In this document: positions 25,449-33,841 of the stretch, one piece after another
Position numbering within the stretch: the first letter of the stretch is position 1
How the letters are laid out: every line of letters starts with the position of its first letter
Origin: Clostridiaceae bacterium
GTDB lineage: Bacteria > Bacillota > Clostridia > Oscillospirales > Butyricicoccaceae
Assembly: GCA_016293155.1 (NCBI GenBank)
Contig: JAEDEU010000006.1
Span: 1 to 34,991 of the forward strand
Reading direction: 5' to 3'
DNA: 34,991 bases
Notes under the pieces: generated by a model
Seen by the model: only the letters and a program-made list of their open reading frames with translations
Told to the model about the DNA's origin: nothing
Database searches by the model: none
Translations under genes and position numbers: made by a program

Positions 25449-26729
25449 ATGAATGAAAAGAGACCTTTTATTACCAAGGAGCAGGCAGAGGAGATTGTAA
25501 AGCAGTATCCGACCCCGTTCCATCTGTATGACGAGGCAGGCATCCGCAAAAATGCCCGTGAGCTGTATCAGGCGTTTTCCTGGAACAAGGGCTTTAAGGA
25601 GTATTTTGCCGTCAAGGCAACCCCGAATCCGCGCATTTTGCAGATTCTCAAGGAAGAGGGCTGCGGTACGGACTGCTCCTCCTACACTGAGCTGCTGATG
25701 AGCGATGCCTGCGGCTTCTCCGGCAAGGAGATTATGTTCTCCTCCAACGATACGCCGGTCGAGGACTTCCAGCTGGCAGACAAGCTGAATGCAACCATTA
25801 ACCTGGACGATATCACGCACATTGAGTCTCTGGAGCAGGCAATTGGCCACATTCCGGAGCGCATCTGCTGCCGTTTCAATCCGGGCGGTGTGTTCCAGCT
25901 GGGCGGCTCCAAGGAGGGCTTCCAGGTCATGGACAATCCGGGCGATGCAAAGTACGGCATGACCCGTGAGCAGATGAGTGAGGCATATAAAATCCTCATG
26001 CAGAAGGGTGCGAAGGAGTTCGGCATTCATTCCTTCCTTGCATCCAACACCATCTCCAATGAGTATTATCCGGCACTGGCAAAGATCCTGTTCCAGCTCG
26101 CGGTTGAGCTGCATCAGGAGACCGGCGCTCATGTCAAGTTCATCAACCTGTCCGGCGGCATCGGCATCCCGTACCGTCCGGAGCAGAGCAAGAACGACAT
26201 TGCTATCATCGGCGAGGGCGTGCGCAAGGCATATGAGGAGATTCTGATTCCGGCAGGCATGGGCGATGTGGAGATCTACACCGAACTGGGACGCTTTATG
26301 CTGGGCCCTTACGGCTGTCTGGTTACCACCGCCATCCACGAGAAGCACACCTACAAGGAGTATATCGGTGTGGACGCCTGCGCGGCAAACCTGATGCGTC
26401 CGGCAATTTATGGCGCATATCACCATATCACCGTACTGGGCAAGGAGGACGCTCCGTGCGATCACAAGTACGATGTCACCGGTTCCCTCTGCGAGAACTG
26501 TGACAAGTTCGCAGTTGACCGTATGCTGCCGGAGATTGACATGGGTGATATTCTGGTCATTCATGATGCAGGCGCTCACGGCTTCTCCATGGGCTATAAC
26601 TACAACGGTAAGCTGCGTTCCGCAGAGGTTCTGCTCAAGGAGGACGGCTCCACCGAGCTCATCCGCCGCGCGGAGACTCCGGCAGACTACTTTGCAACGC
26701 TGGACTTTACCGGTCTGTTTAACAAGTAA
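25449..26729 (+). CDS. lysA: Diaminopimelate decarboxylase-like PLP enzyme
   Basis: A 426-residue fold-III PLP decarboxylase. The PLP lysine is expected at Lys56 in YFAVKAT. SGGIGIPY, ELGRFMLGPYG, ANLMRPAIYGAYHH, CENCDKFA and GAHGFSMGYNYN follow in the order typical of LysA, which makes lysine from meso-diaminopimelate. An ATG at 25437 is also in frame, but AAAAGG touches it. The ATG at 25449 has that sequence at 12 bases and is preferred. Some motif wording departs from textbook LysA (CENCD for CESGD), so a related carboxylyase is possible. A hairpin (26751-26770) and a terminator close the gene. Confidence 0.85.
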   Translation: MNEKRPFITKEQAEEIVKQYPTPFHLYDEAGIRKNARELYQAFSWNKGFKEYFAVKATPNPRILQILKEEGCGTDCSSYTELLMSDACGFSGKEIMFSSNDTPVEDFQLADKLNATINLDDITHIESLEQAIGHIPERICCRFNPGGVFQLGGSKEGFQVMDNPGDAKYGMTREQMSEAYKILMQKGAKEFGIHSFLASNTISNEYYPALAKILFQLAVELHQETGAHVKFINLSGGIGIPYRPEQSKNDIAIIGEGVRKAYEEILIPAGMGDVEIYTELGRFMLGPYGCLVTTAIHEKHTYKEYIGVDACAANLMRPAIYGAYHHITVLGKEDAPCDHKYDVTGSLCENCDKFAVDRMLPEIDMGDILVIHDAGAHGFSMGYNYNGKLRSAEVLLKEDGSTELIRRAETPADYFATLDFTGLFNK

Positions 26730-26783
26730 TTGCTCAGATAAAAGATACGGGTGCAGGGATTTTCCTGCACACCGAATCCGCAG

Positions 26784-26822
26784 AAAGCAGATGCTCACGA
26801 TCAGGTGGGTGTCTGCTTTTTT
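26784..26822 (+). terminator. Intrinsic terminator after lysA
   Basis: AAAGCAGA (26784-26791) pairs with TCTGCTTT (26812-26819), enclosing a further short stem (CTCAC with GTGGG), and the T-run extends to 26822. A separate 7-bp hairpin lies just upstream at 26751-26770. Confidence 0.85.
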
Positions 26823-26857
26823 GTGCCGTACTGACGCTGCCGAACCATACGAATTGA

Positions 26858-26886
26858 TTGACAAGAAATAGTGATTATGCTACAAT
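26858..26886 (+). promoter_or_regulatory. Distal promoter upstream of selD
   Basis: TTGACA (26858-26863), a 17-base spacer and TACAAT (26881-26886): a near-perfect sigma-A promoter with predicted start near 26893. A terminator hairpin begins only about 17 bases later. Confidence 0.82.
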
Positions 26887-26909
26887 CACAGGGAAGAAGT
26901 GACTGCGCT

Positions 26910-26950
26910 GGAGATCGAATTCTTTTGGAATTTGGTCTCCTTTCTTTTTT
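26910..26950 (+). terminator. Intrinsic terminator/attenuator in the selD leader
   Basis: A 13-bp stem with two G-U pairs (26910-26922 with 26928-26940), a five-base loop, then TTTCTTTTTT. It stands between the strong distal promoter and selD, so most transcripts from that promoter should end after about 57 bases unless termination is relieved. It could also mark a small RNA gene. Confidence 0.82.
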
Positions 26951-26992
26951 GGAATCATCCGCAAAATCAAACAGATAGATGGCAGTATGGTA

Positions 26993-27021
26993 TTGCTGAA
27001 ATTTATTTTGAATGGTATGAT
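26993..27021 (+). promoter_or_regulatory. Proximal promoter of the selD cluster
   Basis: TTGCTG (26993-26998), a 17-base spacer, and TATGAT (27016-27021) preceded by TGG (extended -10). The predicted start near 27028 gives a leader of about 42 bases to the selD ATG. Confidence 0.6.
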
Positions 27022-27069
27022 TAAGTTATCATGAAGCAACGAAACGGAGATAGAGGAGAATGTCTTAAC

Positions 27070-28095
27070 ATGGCAGAGGAAATTGTATTTTGCAGAGGCG
27101 GAGGATGTACGGCAAAGCTGGGAGCGGGCGTATTGAGCCGTGTTCTGTCCTGCCTGCCGAAGGGCGCACACGATGAAAATCTTCTGGTCGGATATGACAG
27201 CCGGGATGATGCAGCGGTATATCGGGTGTCAGACGATTTGGCAATCGTTCAGACGCTGGATTTTTTCCCGCCTATGATTGATGATCCGTATCTGTTTGGT
27301 CAGATCGCGGCGGCAAATGCGCTGAGTGATATCTATGCAATGGGCGGCGAGGTGAAAACCGCACTGAATATTGTATGTTTTCCGGAAAAAATGGATTTGA
27401 ATCTTTTGGGCGAGATCATGCGCGGCGGCTCGGAAAAGGTCATTGAGGCCGGAGCGGCGCTGGTCGGAGGGCATTCGATTGCGGATGACAGCGTGAAATA
27501 CGGACTTTCCGTGATGGGCACCATTCATCCGGAGAAGGTATATGCCAATAATCGCGGACAGGCGGGCGATGTGCTGATTTTGACCAAAAAGCTGGGCGTG
27601 GGCATTGTATGCACGGCAAACCGCGTCGGCGAAGCATCAAAAGAAGCGATGGACGAGGCAATTCGCTCCATGACGACGTTAAACAAATATGCGGCGGAGA
27701 TCTGCGCAAACTATGATGTCCATGCATGTACCGATGTGACCGGCTTTGGATTTTTGGGGCACCTTCATGAGATGCTGGACGGCAGACTTTCCGCACGCAT
27801 CCGTTCCAAAGATGTGCCGGTCATCGCGGAGGCGCTGCATCACGCAGATGAATTTTTGCTGACCGCCGCAGGACAGCGCAACCGCAATCATACACAGCCG
27901 TTTGTAACCTTCCGGAATATTCCGTTTGCCATGGAGGAGGTTTTGCTCGATCCGCAGACCTCCGGCGGTCTTTTGATCGCGGTGGAACCGGTTCAGGCAG
28001 AGGAGCTGAAACAGGAATTACAAAAGGCAGGGCTGCCGGCCCGTATCGTTGGAGAGCTGACAAACCGGACGGATCCGGAAATTCTGGTGGTTTGA
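27070..28095 (+). CDS. selD: Selenide, water dikinase (selenophosphate synthetase)
   Basis: A 341-residue enzyme that makes selenophosphate from selenide and ATP. The catalytic pair is Cys13 and Lys16 in GGCTAK; the residue-13 codon is TGT, so this is a Cys, not a selenocysteine, form. [17 protein letters not shown] and DPQTSGGLL are the PurM-like family landmarks. An upstream ATG at 27031 is in frame, but AGAGGAG (27052-27058) points to the ATG at 27070. It heads a cluster for a selenium-dependent molybdenum hydroxylase. No selA, selB or selenouridine synthase gene is present in the window, so in this context selenophosphate probably serves the hydroxylase cofactor. Confidence 0.95.
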   Translation: MAEEIVFCRGGGCTAKLGAGVLSRVLSCLPKGAHDENLLVGYDSRDDAAVYRVSDDLAIVQTLDFFPPMIDDPYLFGQIAAANALSDIYAMGGEVKTALNIVCFPEKMDLNLLGEIMRGGSEKVIEAGAALVGGHSIADDSVKYGLSVMGTIHPEKVYANNRGQAGDVLILTKKLGVGIVCTANRVGEASKEAMDEAIRSMTTLNKYAAEICANYDVHACTDVTGFGFLGHLHEMLDGRLSARIRSKDVPVIAEALHHADEFLLTAAGQRNRNHTQPFVTFRNIPFAMEEVLLDPQTSGGLLIAVEPVQAEELKQELQKAGLPARIVGELTNRTDPEILVV

Positions 28096-28132
28096 TCCGG
28101 AAAAATAAATGAAACAGAAGGAAGTCTTGACT

Positions 28133-28753
28133 ATGAATCAAACAGTAAACGCAATGGGCGATGCCTGCCCGATTCCGGTTGTAAAAACCAAAAACGCAAT
28201 CAAAGAGATGGGGGCGGAAGGCGGCTGTGTGGAAACGCTGGTCGATAATGAAATTGCAGTACAGAATCTCATCAAGATGGCAAATCAGAAGGGCTATCCC
28301 GTACAGTCTGAAAAGCTGGAACAGAACAAATACAGAGTTGTCATGACAATCGGCACAGAAAAAGCGGCGGAATCGGAAGTGAAGGACGAGGCGGTCTGCA
28401 TCCCGGATCGCCGCGCAGACAACACGGTTGTGGTTATCTCCTCGCCGTACATGGGGGAGGGAGATGATGCACTGGGAGCAGTGCTCATGAAGGGCTTTAT
28501 TTATGCCATTTCCCAGCAGGATACGCTGCCGGCAACGATGCTGTTTTACAACGGCGGTGCAAAGCTGACCTGTGAGGATGCACCCACGCTGGAGGATCTG
28601 AAATCTCTGGAGGCACAGGGCGTGGAGATTCTGACCTGCGGAACCTGCCTGAACCATTATGGTCTGACCGAAAAGCTGCAAGTGGGTACCGTGACCAATA
28701 TGTATGTCATTGCGGAAAAAATGACACAGGCGTCACTGATTGTTAAGCCGTGA
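28133..28753 (+). CDS. yedF: Selenium metabolism protein YedF-like (TusA domain plus DsrE-like domain)
   Basis: A 206-residue two-domain protein. Residues 1-75 are TusA-like with the carrier cysteine Cys12 in DACPIPVVK. Residues about 98-206 resemble the DsrE fold and carry a second cysteine pair, C169-GT-C172. Such proteins recur beside orphan selD genes and are thought to carry sulfur or selenium as persulfide/perselenide. AAGGAAG lies 8 bases before the ATG at 28133; an in-frame ATG at 28109 has a poorer site. Its TGA overlaps the GTG start of the desulfurase gene. Confidence 0.88.
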   Translation: MNQTVNAMGDACPIPVVKTKNAIKEMGAEGGCVETLVDNEIAVQNLIKMANQKGYPVQSEKLEQNKYRVVMTIGTEKAAESEVKDEAVCIPDRRADNTVVVISSPYMGEGDDALGAVLMKGFIYAISQQDTLPATMLFYNGGAKLTCEDAPTLEDLKSLEAQGVEILTCGTCLNHYGLTEKLQVGTVTNMYVIAEKMTQASLIVKP

Positions 28754-29907
28754 TTTATCTGGATAGTGCGGCGACCTCGTTCTTAAAACCGCCGCAGGTT
28801 GCAGAGGCTGTCTGCCGTTCCTTTCAGGACATCGGAAATGCAGGCAGAGGAGCACATGCACCGACGCTGAATGCATCCCGCCTGCTGTACAGCACGAGAG
28901 AAAAGTTGGCACAGCTCTTTCATGCAGAGCAGCCATCCTGCATTGCATTTGCGTCCAATGTGACGCAGGCATTGAACACGGCGATCAACGGACTGATTGC
29001 CCCGGGCGATCATGTGATTACCACGGTGTGCGAGCACAACTCGGTTCTGCGCCCGCTGTTCCGCAAGGAGCGGGAGGGAACAGAGCTGTCCATTCTTCCC
29101 GCAGATGAGAAGGGAAGAATCCATCCGGATCGGCTGAAAAAATGCATACGGAATCATACCCGCGCCATCGTGATTCACCATGCCTCCAATTTGACGGGCA
29201 ATGTAACCGATTTGAAGGAAATTGCAGCGATTGCCCATGCGGCTGGTGTTCTGCTGATTGTGGACGCTGCGCAGACAGCCGGAAGCATCCCGATTGATAT
29301 GCAGGAAATGGGGATTGACGTGCTGTGCTTTACCGGACACAAAGGGCTGATGGGTCCGCAGGGGACCGGCGGCATTTGTGTGCGCAGTGGACTGGAAATC
29401 GCCCCGTTCGCTGTCGGCGGAAGCGGTGTGCACAGCTTTGAGCGGGAGCATCCCTCGGATATGCCCATCGCACTGGAAGCGGGAACCTTAAACGGTCACG
29501 GCATTGCCGGCTTGCAGGCTGCGCTGGATTTTATTCTGGAAAACGGCGTGCAAACCATTCATCAAAAGGAAACCGCACTGATGCACCGCTTCTTGCAGGG
29601 CATTCGAGAGATTGATGCAATCACCCTGTACGGCGATATGGACGCCGCGGTGCGTGCGCCGATTGTCACGCTGAATATCGGCAAGATGGACGCCGCAGAG
29701 GTCAGTGACATTCTGTGGGAGGATTATGAAATCTGCGTCCGGGCAGGGGCGCACTGTGCGCCGCTGATGCACAGCCATTTTGGGACCGAGCAGCAGGGGG
29801 CTGTGCGTTTCAGCTTTTCCTATTGGAACACAGAGCAGGAAATTGACTGCGCCGCACAGGCCATTCGGGAAATCGCCGCAGATTACGAGGAAACCGTGTA
29901 TGCGTGA
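28750..29907 (+). CDS. Cysteine desulfurase family protein (class V aminotransferase fold)
   Basis: A 385-residue PLP enzyme of the SufS/Csd type, expected to remove sulfur (or selenium) from cysteine or selenocysteine. The PLP lysine is Lys198 in TGHKG and the active-site cysteine is Cys336 in RAGAHCAP. YLDSAATSFLKPP opens the protein. The start is a GTG whose last two bases begin the stop codon of the previous gene, giving tight coupling. Desulfurases of this subgroup sit beside selD/yqeB clusters, which suggests they supply the selenium for SelD. The direct acceptor is not known; the DsrE/TusA-like protein upstream and the DUF3343 protein downstream are candidates. Confidence 0.92.
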   Translation: MIYLDSAATSFLKPPQVAEAVCRSFQDIGNAGRGAHAPTLNASRLLYSTREKLAQLFHAEQPSCIAFASNVTQALNTAINGLIAPGDHVITTVCEHNSVLRPLFRKEREGTELSILPADEKGRIHPDRLKKCIRNHTRAIVIHHASNLTGNVTDLKEIAAIAHAAGVLLIVDAAQTAGSIPIDMQEMGIDVLCFTGHKGLMGPQGTGGICVRSGLEIAPFAVGGSGVHSFEREHPSDMPIALEAGTLNGHGIAGLQAALDFILENGVQTIHQKETALMHRFLQGIREIDAITLYGDMDAAVRAPIVTLNIGKMDAAEVSDILWEDYEICVRAGAHCAPLMHSHFGTEQQGAVRFSFSYWNTEQEIDCAAQAIREIAADYEETVYA

Positions 29908-30136
29908 AAAGAAATATTATATGGTTCTGGCGTTTCGCACGACAACCGAAGCAATGGCCATGGAAAAGAAATGCGCAGAACAGAAGATTCCCGGTCGGCT
30001 GATTCCGGTTCCGAGGGAAATTACCGCCGGATGCGGTCTGGCATGGCGGATTGCACAGGCAGAGTATGAAAGAAATCAGACTGCCATTGACAATTTGGGG
30101 ATTGCATTTCAGCAGGTGGTTTTGCTGAAACTGTAA
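29900..30136 (+). CDS. DUF3343 protein, putative Se/S carrier
   Basis: A 78-residue protein overlapping the desulfurase gene by 8 bases. It has a strand-helix-strand pattern, then VPREITAGCGLAWRI with a single conserved-looking Cys45. This matches DUF3343, a small family repeatedly found next to desulfurases and selenium-cofactor genes and proposed to carry sulfur or selenium. The frame is open further upstream, but the ATG at 29900 gives the family's usual size and N-terminus (KKYYMVLAFRTTTEAM). Carrier function is inference from context and the lone cysteine. Confidence 0.85.
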   Translation: MREKKYYMVLAFRTTTEAMAMEKKCAEQKIPGRLIPVPREITAGCGLAWRIAQAEYERNQTAIDNLGIAFQQVVLLKL

Positions 30137-30166
30137 TTCGAGCATTAATGCGAGGACAGATGTGCG

Positions 30167-31084
30167 ATGAAAGAACAGTTTGCAGAAATTTTGAATCAAA
30201 CCCGGAGGAATCAAACCGCCCAGTGGAAAATTGACATTGACGGGATGGAATATACCCGTATTTTCCGCCCGAAGGAACGGTTGATTTTGCTGGGCGGCGG
30301 ACATATTGCTCAGCCGCTTTGTTCGATTGCCGTGCTGCTGGGCTTCGAGGTCACGGTAGCAGATGACAGACCGTCCTTTGCCAATCATCTGCGGTTTCCG
30401 GAGGCGGAGCGGATTGTGTGTGATGAATTTATCCATGCAGTCCGGGAGCTGAACATTCAGGCGAGTGACTATATTGCAGTCATCACACGTGGACACCGAT
30501 ATGACGCAGACTGCCTGCGCACGGTGCTTTCCGGAACGATGCCGCGGTATCTTGGCTTGCTCGGCTCCCGCCGGCGCACGATTGCACTGCTGAATCTGCT
30601 GGAGCAGGAAGGCTTTGAACGGGAGCGGCTGGATGCAGTTCACACGCCGATTGGACTGGAGATTGGCGCACTGTCCGTACAGGAAATTGCGGTTTCAATT
30701 GCGGCCGAATTGGTACAATGCCGCAGACAGGGACTAGATCGCAGATCAAAATCCCGTATTTTGACAGAGGAAACCTTTGTGACAGAGGTTGTAACCGACA
30801 TTGTGGAAAACGATACGCCAAAGGCGCTTCTCCTGGTGTACGAAACGAGCGGTTCCACTCCGGTAAAATCAGGTGCCTTTATGACCGTGAATCAGAACTT
30901 TCAGGCAAAGGGCACCATTGGCGGCGGATGCAGTGAAAATGCGGTTCTGCGCGATGCGTTCCAGCTGATCGGCACAGGAAAACGCCGCTGTGTCACGGTC
31001 AACATGAGCAACGATATCGCCGCGGAGGAAGGAATGGTCTGCGGCGGACAGATGAAAATTCTTTTGATGGATTTGAACGAATGA
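30167..31084 (+). CDS. XdhC/CoxI family maturation protein, domains in reversed order
   Basis: A 305-residue molybdenum hydroxylase maturation factor. XdhC proteins bind the molybdenum cofactor and help insert its terminal sulfur (or here selenium). A Rossmann-type XdhC C-domain comes first: LLGGGHIAQPL at 41-51, VADDRPSF at 64-71, YLGLLGSRRR at 128-137, TPIGLEIGA at 160-168. The CoxI domain follows, with YETSGSTPVKSGAFM at 225-239, TIGGGCSENAV at 250-260 and MVCGGQMKI at 290-298. In classical XdhC the CoxI domain is N-terminal, so the order here is reversed. GAGG lies 11 bases upstream of the ATG. Confidence 0.9.
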   Translation: MKEQFAEILNQTRRNQTAQWKIDIDGMEYTRIFRPKERLILLGGGHIAQPLCSIAVLLGFEVTVADDRPSFANHLRFPEAERIVCDEFIHAVRELNIQASDYIAVITRGHRYDADCLRTVLSGTMPRYLGLLGSRRRTIALLNLLEQEGFERERLDAVHTPIGLEIGALSVQEIAVSIAAELVQCRRQGLDRRSKSRILTEETFVTEVVTDIVENDTPKALLLVYETSGSTPVKSGAFMTVNQNFQAKGTIGGGCSENAVLRDAFQLIGTGKRRCVTVNMSNDIAAEEGMVCGGQMKILLMDLNE

Positions 31085-31094
31085 GAGGTATCCC

Positions 31095-31778
31095 GTGCAT
31101 CCCAATCGTATTCTGCTGCCGAATGGCAAATCAATCGCGCAGATGTCAGACATCATCCGCCCGGAGCCGATCACTTCTTTTGTGGGCGGCGGAGGAAAGA
31201 CAAGCAGTATGCTTGCGCTGGGAACCGAGCTGGCAGAACGGGGCAACCGTGTGATTATGACCACGACCACACGGATTCTTCCGTTTCATCAGCCGCTGGC
31301 AAAGAATCTGTCCTGTATTGGCGAACGGACGGAAGACGGCAAGCTGGGACCGGTTGCCCATCCGGATGCGCTGAAAAATCAGTGCGATTTCCTGCTGATT
31401 GAAGCAGACGGAAGCCGTGAATTGCCAATGAAGGCACCTGCTGCACATGAACCGGTGATTACAGCGGGAACCGGTCTGGTCATCGCTGTGATGGGACTGA
31501 CCGGCATCGGAAAGCCCATCGTGGAGGTATGTCACAGACCGGAGCTGGTTTGTGCATTGCTCGGAATGCAGCCGCAGGACCGGATGACACCGGAGGCGGC
31601 AGCGATACTTCTGACGAGCCGGAACGGACTGCGGAAGCAGGTGGGTGACAGACGCTTTGCGGTGATTCTCAATCAGGCAGATGGTGCAAAGGAGCGGAAA
31701 ATCGGGGAACGGATTGCGTCCCTTCTCCCGGCTGATATTCCATGTGTCATGACGACCTATCGGGAGGTGGAAGGATGA
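31095..31778 (+). CDS. yqeC: Selenium cofactor biosynthesis protein YqeC
   Basis: A 227-residue P-loop protein. The nucleotide-binding loop is FVGGGGKTSSM (residues 29-39). TTTTRI at about 46-51 and LIEADGSRELPMKAP at about 101-115 are YqeC-like. YqeC is a marker of the selenium-dependent molybdenum hydroxylase system; its biochemical step is not established. The start is a GTG with GAGAGG 7 bases upstream; an ATG at 31143 would leave only 12 residues before the P-loop. The stop overlaps the yqeB start (ATGA). Confidence 0.9.
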   Translation: MHPNRILLPNGKSIAQMSDIIRPEPITSFVGGGGKTSSMLALGTELAERGNRVIMTTTTRILPFHQPLAKNLSCIGERTEDGKLGPVAHPDALKNQCDFLLIEADGSRELPMKAPAAHEPVITAGTGLVIAVMGLTGIGKPIVEVCHRPELVCALLGMQPQDRMTPEAAAILLTSRNGLRKQVGDRRFAVILNQADGAKERKIGERIASLLPADIPCVMTTYREVEG

Positions 31779-32611
31779 AGGTATTAATCAAGGGCGCGGG
31801 TGATCTGGCGAGCGGAATTGCCTGCCGGCTGCATCAGTGCGGCTTTGCGATTGTGATGACGGATCTGGCTGTGCCGACAGCGGTGCGGCGTACCGTGGCT
31901 TTTTCCCGAGCGGTTTATGAGAAAACAGCGGAAATCGAAGGCAGCACAGCTGTGCTGTGCCATGAAACGGATGAGGTGGAGGCAGCGCTGAAGCGTGGAA
32001 GCATTGCAGTCGTGATTGACCCAGAGGCGGAAATTCGCACGGAATGGAAACCGGATGTGGTGGTGGATGCGATCCTCGCAAAGCGGAATTTGGGCACCTC
32101 CATCCACGATGCGCCGATTGTGATTGCGGTTGGCCCCGGATTTACTGCCGGAGCGGATTGTCACTGTGTGATCGAAACCAAGCGAGGACACTATCTGGGA
32201 CGCTGTATTTATCAGGGCAGTGCAATCCCGAACAGCGGGGTTCCAGGAGACATCGGTGGATACACGAAGGAACGGATTCTCCGCGCGCCCTGTGACGGTA
32301 TTTTTGAACCGGAAGTGAAGATTGGTGCCGTCGTGGAAGCCGGAGACATTTGCGGAACAGTGGACGGTGTGCCGATGCGCAGTCAGATTCCGGGGGTTGT
32401 GCGCGGTCTGCTGCAAAGCGGCGTACCGGTCACGCAAGGAATGAAATCGGGTGATGTTGACCCGCGCTGTGAACCGGAGCACTGCAATACGGTGAGCGAC
32501 AAGGCAAGAGCCATCGGAGGCGGCGTGCTGGAAGCAATTCTGCATTTAGATCAGGAGAGAAAAACACGGATGAAAGAACGGATTCGTGATAAAGGAGTGA
32601 ACTGTGAATGA
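31775..32611 (+). CDS. yqeB: Selenium-dependent molybdenum hydroxylase maturation protein YqeB
   Basis: A 278-residue protein of the EF2563/YqeB family. A Rossmann-like start, IKGAGDLASGIACRL (5-19), is followed by VVDAILAKRNLGT, a segment with GPGFTAGADCH, and a C-terminal part (about 170-235) resembling a barrel-sandwich domain and ending in MKSGDVDPR. Family members occur only in genomes with this system, usually beside yqeC and XdhC-like genes. The exact reaction is unknown. GGAGG lies 7 bases before the ATG at 31775; upstream in-frame codons are still inside yqeC. The stop overlaps the start of the FAD subunit gene. Confidence 0.91.
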   Translation: MKVLIKGAGDLASGIACRLHQCGFAIVMTDLAVPTAVRRTVAFSRAVYEKTAEIEGSTAVLCHETDEVEAALKRGSIAVVIDPEAEIRTEWKPDVVVDAILAKRNLGTSIHDAPIVIAVGPGFTAGADCHCVIETKRGHYLGRCIYQGSAIPNSGVPGDIGGYTKERILRAPCDGIFEPEVKIGAVVEAGDICGTVDGVPMRSQIPGVVRGLLQSGVPVTQGMKSGDVDPRCEPEHCNTVSDKARAIGGGVLEAILHLDQERKTRMKERIRDKGVNCE

Positions 32612-33372
32612 TTACGATTCGAGAGTATTTGAAGGCGGCATCGCTGGAGGAAGCATGGAATGCCAATCAGAAACGCCCGAACCGTGTTCTGGGCGGTATG
32701 GGCTGGATGAAGATGAGCAGAGGAAATGTTTCCACTGCGATTGATCTGAGTGCGCTTGGACTGGATAAAATCGAAGAAACAGAGGAAGAATTTATTCTCG
32801 GCGCGATGGTGACACTGCGCCAGTTTGAAACACACGAGGGGCTGGAGCGGTATTTTCACGGCGCGGTACGGGAAAGCGTGCGGCATATCGTCGGAGTACA
32901 GTTCCGAAACTGTGCAACCATCGGCGGTTCCGTATGGCTCAGAGCGGGATTTTCCGATCCGCTGACGCTGCTGCTGGCATTGGACTGTACCGTCGAGCTG
33001 TATCAGGGCGGGGAGCAGACCGTGCAGATTCCGATTGCGGAATTCTGCCGCATGAAGCCGGACAACAGCATCCTGACCGCCGTACATATCCGAAAAACCG
33101 ACCGGCAGATCGCCTATCAGTCCTTCCGCAATACCGAGACAGATTTTCCGGTTCTGGCGGTTGCGGTCAGTCGGCTGGATGGCAGCTATTGCGCAGCCGT
33201 CGGCGCCCGTCCGGCAAGAGCAATGGAGGTTCGGGCGGACACTGTGGAGGAGCTGATCGAGCAGGCTCAGGCACTATCCTATCAGGACAATTTGCGTGCA
33301 TCCGCAGAATACAGAAGGATGCTGGCAGGGGTATTGATTCGCCGGGCAGCGGAGGAATTGGAGAGGAGATGA
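32608..33372 (+). CDS. Molybdenum hydroxylase FAD-binding subunit
   Basis: A 254-residue medium subunit of the xanthine dehydrogenase/CO dehydrogenase type. It passes electrons from the iron-sulfur subunit through FAD. The FAD-binding turns are visible: a GGMGWMK segment near residues 30-36 and QFRNCATIGGSVW at about 98-110. The C-terminal third is the FAD-domain cap. AAAGGAGTG precedes the ATG, which overlaps the yqeB stop. Subunits are separate genes here, not a fused protein. Confidence 0.93.
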   Translation: MITIREYLKAASLEEAWNANQKRPNRVLGGMGWMKMSRGNVSTAIDLSALGLDKIEETEEEFILGAMVTLRQFETHEGLERYFHGAVRESVRHIVGVQFRNCATIGGSVWLRAGFSDPLTLLLALDCTVELYQGGEQTVQIPIAEFCRMKPDNSILTAVHIRKTDRQIAYQSFRNTETDFPVLAVAVSRLDGSYCAAVGARPARAMEVRADTVEELIEQAQALSYQDNLRASAEYRRMLAGVLIRRAAEELERR

Positions 33373-33376
33373 ACAC

Positions 33377-33841
33377 ATGGAAATCAAAGTGAAATTGAAT
33401 GGAAAGCAGATTGTTGACTCGATCGAGCCGGATATGCTGCTGCTGGATTTTTGTCGTGCTCATTATTGCAAGAGTGTGAAGCGGGGCTGTGAAACCTCCA
33501 ACTGCGGATTGTGCACGGTCTGGCTGGACGGCACGCCGGTTCTGAGCTGCAATGTGCTGGCTGCACGGGCAGACGGACACGAGGTTACAACGCTAGAGGG
33601 CGTTGAGGAGGAGGCAAGGGAGTTCGGAATGTTCCTTGCACGCGAAGGCGGCGAGCAGTGCGGCTTCTGCAATCCGGGATTTATTATGAATGTACTGGCG
33701 ATGAAGCGCGAGCTGCATCATCCGACAGATGACGAGATCAAGGAATATCTCTCCGGAAATTTGTGCCGATGCTCCGGATATGCAAGCCATATGCGTGCCA
33801 TTCATAAATGGCTGGACAGCAAAAAGGAGGCGGCAGAATGA
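33377..33841 (+). CDS. Molybdenum hydroxylase 2Fe-2S subunit
   Basis: A 154-residue small subunit with two [2Fe-2S] clusters. The ferredoxin-like N-domain ligands are Cys38, Cys43, Cys46 and Cys58. The helical C-domain ligands are Cys95, Cys98, Cys130 and Cys132 (CGFCNPGF and CRCSGY). All eight ligands are present. The phenylalanine/proline wording CGFCNPG differs slightly from the common CGFCTPG. It begins 4 bases after the FAD subunit and its stop overlaps the start of the large subunit. Confidence 0.96.
   Translation: MEIKVKLNGKQIVDSIEPDMLLLDFCRAHYCKSVKRGCETSNCGLCTVWLDGTPVLSCNVLAARADGHEVTTLEGVEEEAREFGMFLAREGGEQCGFCNPGFIMNVLAMKRELHHPTDDEIKEYLSGNLCRCSGYASHMRAIHKWLDSKKEAAE

Noticed and set aside
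25428-26864. A 478-codon open frame on the minus strand opposite lysA
   Set aside because: The plus strand reads as a complete PLP decarboxylase. The reverse frame lacks a ribosome binding site and any family signature.
27106-27108. Possible selenocysteine codon in selD
   Set aside because: The catalytic codon is TGT (Cys). No in-frame TGA interrupts any gene of the selenium cluster.
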